A program made the translations under genes and the position numbers. A DNA stretch of 28,149 bases from a virus. Shown piece after piece: positions 1-5,433 of the stretch. Location: positions 1-28,149 of the IMG/VR virus record IMGVR_UViG_3300042397_001835. One strand, given 5' to 3'. The notes under the pieces are model-generated. The model was not told the DNA's origin. It did no database searches and worked only from the letters and a program-made list of their open reading frames with translations. Numbering within the stretch: position 1 is the first letter of the stretch; each line of letters begins with the position of its first letter.

Positions 1-392
1 ATGCAGGCGATCTCAGCCACCCATGCGTGATCCTCCTGGGAGGTCTTCGTCCCGGAGACCCAGATGCCGTTGAAATTTGGCTGGAAGCTGTCCCCTGTGG
101 GCCAGTTCGTGTTGAGGTAGCCGGGCGTGAGCGCGGCCCGGAGCGAGTTGATGGTCGAGACGAAGGCCGCCATCGAGGAGCTCCCCAGCAGGGATGGTGC
201 CGTGATCTTGACGGTCAACTCCGCCTTGTGAAGGCCCCCGGCAATCTGATCCACGGACCCGCAGGAGACGATGAGGTTGACCGCCTCCGGGTTCAGTTCG
301 GCGTAGTCGCTGCCGAGGTTGATCTGGGTGCCGGTGAATGCCGAGGCGGCCAGCGCCGTCCTCATGCTTGTTTCGATAAGCAGGGGGTTCAT
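1..392 (-). CDS. Probable minor tail / head-tail completion protein (C-terminus cut by window edge)
   Basis: The reading frame starts at ATG 392 and is still open at base 1, giving about 130 residues beginning MNPLLIETSMRTALAASAFT. The start overlaps the TGA of the preceding joining-protein gene by four bases (ATGA), which implies translational coupling. I do not recognise a family. The position after capsid and joining protein in a lambda-like order, and the mixed beta-type composition with GYLNTNWPTGDSFQPNFNG near residue 100, fit a tail completion or tail tube-proximal protein. That is inference from context only. The gene continues beyond the window. Confidence 0.7.
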   Translation of the reverse strand, partial: MNPLLIETSMRTALAASAFTGTQINLGSDYAELNPEAVNLIVSCGSVDQIAGGLHKAELTVKITAPSLLGSSSMAAFVSTINSLRAALTPGYLNTNWPTGDSFQPNFNGIWVSGTKTSQEDHAWVAEIAC

Positions 393-727
393 TTCGTTGC
401 TCGGACGGCGGTGACCTTGATTTCGTTCCCAAGAGGGGAACCGAGGAGTGAGGTGGCGCTTTCGACCGTGTAGGTGATATTCTCAGCCACCAGCAGGACG
501 GTGGTCCCCTTCGAGGGCTTCGGAGCACGGCCAACTGGCCATCGAAGGGTGATCTCACGATCAATGTTGAACCCGCCCAGATCATTCATCTCGGTCCCAA
601 CCTGAGGGGTGCTGACATGGGCGTAGAAGGTCCGCCCAGAAATGGTGACCTGTGTGCCGAGAGCATCGGCAATGCTTGCAAGCCCCTTCGCATGGAAGGC
701 GGCGATTGCTGATCGAGACAGGGCCAT
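389..727 (-). CDS. Head-tail joining protein candidate (lambda FII-like position)
   Basis: This 112-residue protein begins MALSRSAIAAFHAKGLASIA and ends KVTAVRATK. The length and the place just after the major capsid gene match small head-tail joining proteins of the lambda FII type, which cap the connector so that the tail can dock. The second half is rich in beta-type segments (TTVLLVAENITYTVESA). The family match is by context and length, not by a diagnostic motif. The start is fixed by the TTTGACA motif 13 bases upstream. A hairpin (754-771) and a terminator-like hairpin (862-893) separate it from the capsid gene, so it probably begins a new expression unit. Confidence 0.72.
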   Translation of the reverse strand: MALSRSAIAAFHAKGLASIADALGTQVTISGRTFYAHVSTPQVGTEMNDLGGFNIDREITLRWPVGRAPKPSKGTTVLLVAENITYTVESATSLLGSPLGNEIKVTAVRATK

Positions 728-740
728 GCAGAGAGGCCCC

Positions 741-747
741 TGTCAAA
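741..747 (-). promoter_or_regulatory. TTTGACA start-proximal motif (N13 to ATG 727)
   Basis: TTTGACA on the minus strand lies exactly 13 bases before the ATG of the joining-protein gene. The same heptamer at the same distance precedes several other structural genes here. The function is unknown. No TATAAT-like box lies 17 bases downstream. Confidence 0.6.
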
Positions 748-753
748 ACGTGG

Positions 754-771
754 TCGGTGGTGACCGACCCG
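754..771 (-). other. Hairpin just upstream of the TTTGACA motif
   Basis: GGTCGGT and ACCGACC form a 7-bp perfect stem around a GGTG loop. It lies six bases upstream (in the minus sense) of TTTGACA, the same arrangement as at the portal and protease genes. It could be an RNA stem or an operator. Confidence 0.55.
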
Positions 772-861
772 GTTAGACTGAGAGCGAAGCGAACAGCCCC
801 GAGCGTCAGCGAGTGGGTGAGCCGAGCGGGCGCGAGCGAATCAAAAGGTCATGACAAGCAG

Positions 862-893
862 AAGGCCGTCCCCCACGCACGAGGGACGGCCTT
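862..893 (-). terminator. Strong hairpin after the major capsid gene
   Basis: The arms 862-872 (AAGGCCGTCCC) and 883-893 (GGGACGGCCTT) form a perfect 11-bp stem with a 10-base loop, 25 bases past the capsid stop codon. On the minus strand the stem is followed by CTGCTTGTC, which is only weakly T-rich. Rho-independent termination or mRNA 3'-end protection is therefore plausible rather than certain. Confidence 0.6.
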
Positions 894-917
894 GCTTGGT
901 TTGCCTAGTGGGAGGAC

Positions 918-1775
918 TTAGGCGGCGGCGACGATGAGGCCCATCGTGCCGGAAGTGACGGCCTTCGAGGCACCGAACATCACCTCGGCGGAGGCGACGA
1001 TCGCGCGGGAGGCGGGATCGCTCCAGACGTTGTAGTAGATCGAGAGGCCGATCTGTTCAAGGGTCACCACGTCGCTGACGAGCATGCGATCACGGACGTG
1101 ATCCATGGCAGGAGCGGCGGAGGCAATCGCAAGAGCCTCGGGGCTGCAGGCGAAACCAGCGAGGCGGGCCTGACCGCTGAACTGGCTGGCATTGAAAATG
1201 CCATTGTCGAATCCATACGAACCGGGCTGAAGCGCAAACTTCGTGGTGTCGGTCGGCATGATGCTGGCGTACTGGGTGGTGCCCAGAACGAGCCCCTTGT
1301 TGGTGCTCTTGCTTACCGAAGCCCATAGCTTCTGAACATCAGCGGCGACAAGACCAGTAGCGGTAGTCGCGGGAGCGACGACTGCCGCGCCGTAGTTAGC
1401 GACCGTGATCGGCGCGGTGACGATGGCCCAGATCCTGTCTGCGAGGGCATTCAGGTTGATCTTCACCAGCTTCTCAAGCCGGATCGCGTTCTGGATGTCC
1501 ACATAGTCCAACCCAAACGGCTGGTAGATGTGGTCGAGGGCGACAGTCGCCTTGTCCAGAGTCGTGCCGCCGGTGCTGTTGAAGCTGGTCGGGTTGGTCT
1601 GGGTGGAGGCGGTTGCCGTGGCGACGGGCACCTGAACGGTGTCCTTGGGCTTCTTGACTTCGGCGGAGAAGTCGGTGCTGAAGAGGTTCAGAGCTGCAAG
1701 GCGGTTGCCAAGCACGGTCTGCGCCTGCTCAGAGATCGTGCTCGCGATGAGCGCGGAATCAATGGTGTTGGGCAT
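918..1775 (-). CDS. Major capsid protein
   Basis: This 285-residue protein would form the icosahedral shell. Evidence is mainly positional: it follows portal and protease-scaffold in the standard late gene order, has a typical coat length, and is rich in Ala, Thr and Val with few charged stretches. The N-terminal helix (MPNTIDSALIASTISEQAQT) is followed by an EVKKPKDTVQVPV segment and a long central domain with Thr/Ala-rich loops, consistent with an HK97-fold coat. The C-terminus ends in a hydrophobic stretch (GTMGLIVAAA). Unlike most late genes here, its leader lacks TTTGACA and instead carries an AACCC repeat (GGGTT on the plus strand) 6 bases before the ATG. A strong hairpin follows the gene. 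Confidence 0.85.
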   Translation of the reverse strand: MPNTIDSALIASTISEQAQTVLGNRLAALNLFSTDFSAEVKKPKDTVQVPVATATASTQTNPTSFNSTGGTTLDKATVALDHIYQPFGLDYVDIQNAIRLEKLVKINLNALADRIWAIVTAPITVANYGAAVVAPATTATGLVAADVQKLWASVSKSTNKGLVLGTTQYASIMPTDTTKFALQPGSYGFDNGIFNASQFSGQARLAGFACSPEALAIASAAPAMDHVRDRMLVSDVVTLEQIGLSIYYNVWSDPASRAIVASAEVMFGASKAVTSGTMGLIVAAA

Positions 1776-1781
1776 GGTGGT

Positions 1782-1801
1782 GGGTTGGGTTGGGTTGGGT
1801 T
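1782..1801 (+). repeat. (GGGTT)4 tract in the capsid leader; G-quadruplex potential
   Basis: Four GGG runs spaced by TT lie on the plus strand, six bases upstream of the capsid ATG on the opposite strand. The capsid mRNA leader therefore reads as four AACCC units. The template strand meets the simple pattern for a three-tier G-quadruplex. No other copy of this tract was noticed in the window. Confidence 0.7.
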
Positions 1802-1836
1802 TGCTTGGTTTCCTGTGGCGTTATTGCCTCATGAAA

Positions 1837-2931
1837 TTAGTTGCGGCGGGCTGCGAAGATCGCGGCCTTGTGCTGCTTGAAGAGTTCGGCGGCGAGCTTC
1901 TTGTCGCCTGCCTCGACGGCGGCGGCATAAGCCTCGGCGGGGTTGAAGGGAGCGGCCTGCGCCTCGATCTCGATCTCGACATCGGAGGGGAGAAGTCCAG
2001 CGGCCCGGAGGGCGATGCGCTTGAGATCCTCGAGCTTGGCGATAGCCAGATCACGCTTCTCGACTTCAGCCTTCAGAGCGGTGAGGTTCCGATGGGAGGT
2101 CTCCAAATCGGCGCGGAGGTTGATGACTTCGGCCTTGGTGTTCTCGAAATTGAGAACAACGTCGGAGAGCTTGGAGGAGAGTTGCTCCTCGGGGAGTTCC
2201 TCAACGACCTCCTCGGCAGGTGCGGCAGGCTCTACCACTTCGGCGGCAGGAGCGGCATCCTCGGGGAGATTCTGCGTGCCTTCTGGGCCACGGACTTCCT
2301 TCGGCCCCTCTGGGTCGTGCTGTGTGCCCTTGGGGCCATCGACCTGAAGCTCGACGACGGCCTCCTCGGCCTTCTCCTCTCCGGGCTGGGACTCGGTGAC
2401 TTCCACCTTGGTCTCCTCGACCTCGGCTGGAACTTCTTCTGGGGCGGTGGGTTCGCTCATAGCTTGAAAGAGTCCGGAGGGATTCGCGGCTGGCTGATCG
2501 ACGAGGGCCACGGCGTAGATTTCCACCGGGCGGGCGTAGCGGTATTCGTCGATCTCCTCGGAGATGCCGGAGAACTCGATGGAAAGTCCGAATGAAGAAG
2601 GCATCATCTCGGCCATCTCCATGATGCGCTCGTATTCCTCCCCGCTTTTGATCAGGTGGAAATCTGCGCGGAGCTGATTGCCGTCGATCACTAAGTCGCG
2701 CAGGACTCCCTCGATCTCACCGAATCCGCTGCCGTGGTCGCTCTTGACCTGAAGGCCGTCGACGTAGGTCTCGGCGGCAGCCTTAACCATTTCGAGGGAT
2801 GTCTGGTCGATCCAGATGCCGTGACCCTTGGCCTCGACCCCGGCTGTGATGACCGAGACGCCGCGCAGGACGCCAGCTTCACGGTCAACCCGTGAGCCAG
2901 TCGCGGCGGCGAAAAGAGTCAGCTTCTGCAT
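1837..2931 (-). CDS. Prohead protease fused to scaffold
   Basis: This 364-residue protein joins two jobs. Residues 1-155 look like a Ser-His phage maturation protease: a His in VKSDHGSGF (H66) and a Ser in SSFGLSIEFSG (S117), then ALVDQPAANPSGLF, as in HK97-type or ClpP-like prohead proteases. Residues 158-255 are a Pro/Glu/Val-rich acidic linker. Residues 265-305 are a predicted coiled coil (NFENTKAEVINLRADLE), followed by a basic C-terminus, typical of internal scaffolds. Lambda encodes C and Nu3 as overlapping products. Here the scaffold is a plain C-terminal extension, although an internal start could still make a separate scaffold. The motif TTTGACA lies 17 bases before this ATG, the largest spacing among the exact copies. 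Confidence 0.88.
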   Translation of the reverse strand: MQKLTLFAAATGSRVDREAGVLRGVSVITAGVEAKGHGIWIDQTSLEMVKAAAETYVDGLQVKSDHGSGFGEIEGVLRDLVIDGNQLRADFHLIKSGEEYERIMEMAEMMPSSFGLSIEFSGISEEIDEYRYARPVEIYAVALVDQPAANPSGLFQAMSEPTAPEEVPAEVEETKVEVTESQPGEEKAEEAVVELQVDGPKGTQHDPEGPKEVRGPEGTQNLPEDAAPAAEVVEPAAPAEEVVEELPEEQLSSKLSDVVLNFENTKAEVINLRADLETSHRNLTALKAEVEKRDLAIAKLEDLKRIALRAAGLLPSDVEIEIEAQAAPFNPAEAYAAAVEAGDKKLAAELFKQHKAAIFAARRN

Positions 2932-2948
2932 ATTGGAGAAATGCGGAG

Positions 2949-2955
2949 TGTCAAA
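2949..2955 (-). promoter_or_regulatory. TTTGACA motif (N17 to ATG 2931)
   Basis: This is a minus-strand TTTGACA, 17 rather than 13 bases before the protease-scaffold ATG. It directly follows a hairpin at 2959-2974, as at the portal gene. Confidence 0.5.
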
Positions 2956-2958
2956 TAA

Positions 2959-2974
2959 GGGCGTGGGAACGCCC
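2959..2974 (-). other. Hairpin with GGGA loop (plus-strand sense) before the motif
   Basis: GGGCGT (2959-2964), GGGA, ACGCCC (2969-2974): a perfect 6-bp stem three bases upstream of TTTGACA. It matches the 4551-4566 hairpin in stem length, loop and distance to the motif, but its stem sequence differs. Confidence 0.55.
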
Positions 2975-3008
2975 GCATTGGACCACGTGCCAGCGGGGCC
3001 CGAAGGGT

Positions 3009-3035
3009 GGCACCGCTCGCCGGGAGGCGAGTGCC
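3009..3035 (-). repeat. Hairpin repeat, copy 1 (after portal stop)
   Basis: This 27-base element has a CTCGCC/GGCGAG stem around GGGA, extended by GGCA/TGCC with a 3-base bulge. It is identical to the copy at 4600-4626. It begins one base past the portal stop codon in the minus sense. It could act as a terminator, an mRNA processing site or a stabiliser. Confidence 0.75.
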
Positions 3036-3036
3036 A

Positions 3037-4527
3037 TCAAACAGCCGCATCAGTCACCGGTTCTGGTGCCGGAGGTGGAACTGGCGAGCCGGGAGCAGGA
3101 GGGAATACCTCGTTCACGCTGATCTCGACCCCCTCCTCGGCGGCGATCTCGGCCACCCGCTTCTTGCGACGGACTGCGGCGCGGATGGTGTCATCGAGAA
3201 CCTTGTCGTGGTCTTGCCCCCTCATGTTGTAGAATTCCTGAGGGGATATCTGGCCACGCTGCACCATGTCGCTGTAGAGGCGACCATCTCTCCCTATATC
3301 GACACTCACTTTCTGCGGCGCGATGAATCTTACCTTTCTGGCAAATCCAAATTCATTGTTTTCCGGAAGGCGTCCAGCGAGGACTTCTTGACCCACCCAG
3401 TATTTCCAAAACGGAAAGGCAAAGTTGTTGATGATGGTCTCTTGGATCAGTTTGATGGTCGCTGCCGCATCTTCCATTGCATACCTCATGGTGCTTCCAC
3501 CGGCATCCTCTGGATCAAAGAGGATGGCGGCTGGCATCCCGAAGCCGTGGGCGATGTCGCGGCGCAGATACTTGAGGAACGTGTCGAGATTCGCGGAGGG
3601 GTGAGTGTTATTCACCGTCTCAATCGACTCACCCGGAAGCAGGCGGGGGACAATCGACCCCTCCATCATCTGGTCACGGGTGACGGTTCCGCTTCCTGTG
3701 GAAGTCTTCTGAAGTGAACTGCCAAGCCCGATGCTCTGCGCCTCAGGCGATTTGATGATGAAGGCGAGCGAGCTAGCCAATTTGCTGCTCATTTTTTCGT
3801 ATCCCAAAATCTCGCTAATATCTTGCAAGTGTTCTGCTGCGCGGTGGAGCCACGGGCGAGAGCGCACCTGACCGATGCGGTCGATCTTCCCAACGCGCGT
3901 GAGATCATCGGCGCTTAGTTCGTTATACTCGGCGTAGTTTCCGGGGGCCTTCAGCACCCGGTAGCGGACTGGCGCGCCGAGCTTGCTGACCTTCACGCCG
4001 TCCACCCACCCGGCCTGCACGTCTCCATGAGACGAGCCGACGTTCTCGCCCGGGATGATCCGGAACATGGCTCGACCTGAGTTGCTGGTCTGCTTCTGCC
4101 AGAAGACATCGCCGGCAAGGGCCATCTGCCGAACCAAAAGAGTCTGAGCCTCGTAGAAGTTGACCGACTGTGAAACGTCACATCCAAAAGCCGCATTTCC
4201 GCAGGCGTCCTCGAATGCCTGCTCGGCGAGGCGGTTCCATGCCTCATCAGATGTAGTAGCCTGAGGAACAAGAGGGCCGACGAACTTTGCAACTGTATCG
4301 ACAGCCCGTGCGGCGAGGCCGATGTTTTCGTAGAGAAAGAAGCTCTTCTTGGTCTGCTCGATCCTGGCTGAAGGGGTAAGTGCCTTGCTCGCGTCCAGCG
4401 TCGGCGTGTAAATCCACATCCGCTGCGGGGAGGCGATGCCGTCCGCAGAGGAGAAGTTGGTTTTCTTAGGGCGACCAGCTCCGGGTCGCGCACCACCACG
4501 GGTTGATAAGTTTGATTTCTTCGGCAT
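3037..4527 (-). CDS. Portal protein (lambda gpB family)
   Basis: This 496-residue protein would form the dodecameric ring at one capsid vertex, through which DNA is packaged. It shows the lambda-type portal pattern: LVRQMALAGDVFWQKQ in the N-terminal half, an RIIPGENVGSSHGD segment, and the conserved stretch GFGMPAAILFDPEDAGGSTM with many Ala/Glu helices after it. The N-terminus carries a basic GGARPGAGRPKK motif of the AT-hook-like type. The C-terminus is Pro-rich. The size is close to lambda gpB. The start is supported by TTTGACA 13 bases upstream. The gene is preceded by three hairpins and a tRNA-like element, and followed by a hairpin repeat. Confidence 0.93.
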   Translation of the reverse strand: MPKKSNLSTRGGARPGAGRPKKTNFSSADGIASPQRMWIYTPTLDASKALTPSARIEQTKKSFFLYENIGLAARAVDTVAKFVGPLVPQATTSDEAWNRLAEQAFEDACGNAAFGCDVSQSVNFYEAQTLLVRQMALAGDVFWQKQTSNSGRAMFRIIPGENVGSSHGDVQAGWVDGVKVSKLGAPVRYRVLKAPGNYAEYNELSADDLTRVGKIDRIGQVRSRPWLHRAAEHLQDISEILGYEKMSSKLASSLAFIIKSPEAQSIGLGSSLQKTSTGSGTVTRDQMMEGSIVPRLLPGESIETVNNTHPSANLDTFLKYLRRDIAHGFGMPAAILFDPEDAGGSTMRYAMEDAAATIKLIQETIINNFAFPFWKYWVGQEVLAGRLPENNEFGFARKVRFIAPQKVSVDIGRDGRLYSDMVQRGQISPQEFYNMRGQDHDKVLDDTIRAAVRRKKRVAEIAAEEGVEISVNEVFPPAPGSPVPPPAPEPVTDAAV

Positions 4528-4540
4528 TTCAAACGCACCC

Positions 4541-4547
4541 TGTCAAA
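4541..4547 (-). promoter_or_regulatory. TTTGACA motif (N13 to portal ATG 4527)
   Basis: Minus-strand TTTGACA exactly 13 bases before the portal start codon, three bases downstream of the 4551-4566 hairpin. Confidence 0.6.
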
Positions 4548-4550
4548 CAA

Positions 4551-4566
4551 GCCGGTGGGAACCGGC
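4551..4566 (-). other. Hairpin GCCGGT-GGGA-ACCGGC before the portal motif
   Basis: A perfect 6-bp stem with a GGGA loop on the plus strand, three bases upstream of TTTGACA in the minus sense. It is the counterpart of the 2959-2974 hairpin. Confidence 0.55.
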
Positions 4567-4574
4567 GCGTAAGA

Positions 4575-4589
4575 TCACGCGAAGCGTGA
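4575..4589 (-). other. Hairpin TCACGC-GAA-GCGTGA
   Basis: A perfect 6-bp stem closing a 3-base loop, one of three consecutive hairpins ahead of the portal gene. Confidence 0.5.
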
Positions 4590-4599
4590 CCCGTAGGGC

Positions 4600-4626
4600 G
4601 GCACCGCTCGCCGGGAGGCGAGTGCC
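4600..4626 (-). repeat. Hairpin repeat, copy 2
   Basis: The same 27 bases as 3009-3035 (stem CTCGCC/GGCGAG, loop GGGA). It lies between the tRNA-like element and the portal gene. Confidence 0.75.
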
Positions 4627-4650
4627 GTCCAAAATCAAACGGATTTCAAA

Positions 4651-4749
4651 TGGCACAGCCCCTCGGAATCGAACCGAGCCAGATGGTTTTGGAGACCTTC
4701 TCGCCGCCTTGGAACATTGGACTGCTAAATTGGTTCCCGGCTGGGCTGA
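4651..4749 (-). tRNA. tRNA-Trp(CCA)-like element with oversized D-arm
   Basis: On the minus strand the 3' half is tRNA-like: a T-arm CTCGG-TTCGATT-CCGAG, acceptor strand GGGCTGT, discriminator G and an encoded CCA. A loop CTCCAAA, as in bacterial tRNA-Trp with anticodon CCA, sits on a stem AGAAGGT/ACCATCT with one A-A mismatch. The best 5' acceptor strand, TCAGCCC, pairs in six of seven positions, making the molecule 99 bases. The excess lies in the D-arm: GCCG/CGGC pairs, with an inner GGAAC/GTTCC stem around a 17-base loop. It could be a real divergent tRNA, a tRNA-like RNA or a decayed tRNA. Its place inside the late operon, same strand as portal, is unusual. Confidence 0.5.
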
Positions 4750-4810
4750 CCATATCAAGCCGCCGAAAAAGTCGAGCGGCACCGGGATCTCTCAGGCGTC
4801 CCCGAGAAAA

Positions 4811-5113
4811 TCAAACCGACCAGCGGAGGTTGCTGAAGTCGGGCCGGGTGCCAAGCTGGCGGGTCTGGACAGATGCGCTCGCGTCCAGAACGGCGATGCA
4901 CTCCTCGATCGCATTCAGATAAACCCACTTGGGAAGGGTCACTTCTCCATTAGCAGATCCCCCCTCGGCACTCGTCCCAGTGATGGTGACATCCTCGACC
5001 GCTTGGTTGAACACCTTCGTGGCGAGATCGCGCAGATCCTCCAGAGAGGAGTTCCGCAGAAGATAGCTCTTGATGCCAGAAATCTTGGCATGGTCGGGAG
5101 TGTTCGAGGCCAT
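4811..5113 (-). CDS. gpW-like head completion / connector protein
   Basis: This 100-residue protein begins MASNTPDHAKISGIKSYLLR. It has an N-terminal helical half (SSLEDLRDLATKVFNQAVED) and then a beta-turn plus helix (VTLPKWVYLNAIEECIAVLD). Lambda W (68 residues) lies between terminase and portal and has a similar alpha/beta-hairpin/alpha plan. Position and pattern suggest the same role, closing the portal after packaging. The protein is longer than W and the match is by eye. TTTGACA lies 13 bases upstream of the ATG, with a second partial copy (TTTGACC) just before it, which overlaps the end of the HAD gene. Confidence 0.68.
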   Translation of the reverse strand: MASNTPDHAKISGIKSYLLRNSSLEDLRDLATKVFNQAVEDVTITGTSAEGGSANGEVTLPKWVYLNAIEECIAVLDASASVQTRQLGTRPDFSNLRWSV

Positions 5114-5126
5114 GAAGGCCCCGCCA

Positions 5127-5133
5127 TGTCAAA
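5127..5133 (-). promoter_or_regulatory. TTTGACA motif (N13 to ATG 5113)
   Basis: Minus-strand TTTGACA exactly 13 bases before the gpW-like start. A TTTGACC copy sits directly upstream, in tandem with it. The TGA of that copy is the stop codon of the HAD gene (5137-5139). Confidence 0.6.
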
Positions 5134-5136
5134 GGG

Positions 5137-5433
5137 TCAAAGGGTGGAAATCCGGGAGGGGTGGATGATTTGCGTCCACTTGATCCATGACCACCCAAGG
5201 TCATCCACAATCCGCCCGGGCTTGGAAATGATCGCGTCGAAAAGGCTCTCGGTCTCTGTCACTCTGGCGGCGCGGCGGGCGTGTTCTCGACCACGGGCTG
5301 ACCAGAGGATCAACTCGTGGCCTTCTTCCTTTCTCACCCGGAGCCAAGCAATCAAGGACTCATTGACCGAGGACCCATGGATCAAGGTGCCATCCACATC
5401 GACTGCGATGGTCTTCCGGAGCGGGTAGTTCAC
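5137..5433 (-). CDS. HAD-superfamily phosphatase, short form
   Basis: This 98-residue protein starts at GTG 5433, whose last two bases lie in the TGA of the large terminase gene (GTGA), so translation is probably coupled. HAD motif I is clear: TIAVDVDGTLI with the nucleophile Asp12 and acid Asp14. Motif II is ELILWSARG. A Lys-then-DD segment (KPGRIVDDLG) fits motifs III/IV. There is no cap domain, which suggests a small or nucleotide-type substrate. Such mini-HAD proteins occur in phages, possibly as nucleotide or polynucleotide phosphatases; the substrate here is unknown. A longer frame upstream overlaps terminase in another frame and is not believed. Confidence 0.82.
   Translation of the reverse strand: MNYPLRKTIAVDVDGTLIHGSSVNESLIAWLRVRKEEGHELILWSARGREHARRAARVTETESLFDAIISKPGRIVDDLGWSWIKWTQIIHPSRISTL

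Noticed and set aside
389-585. N-terminal extension (13-585 frame) of the left-edge tail gene region
   Set aside because: It is the wrong frame: the sequence is Arg/Pro/His-rich and overlaps two coherent genes.
1639-2595. Long plus-strand open frame (318 codons) opposite the protease-scaffold and capsid genes
   Set aside because: Its Gly/Leu-rich sequence is the mirror of the Ala/Glu/Pro codons of the real gene. It has no domain and crosses the capsid gene start.
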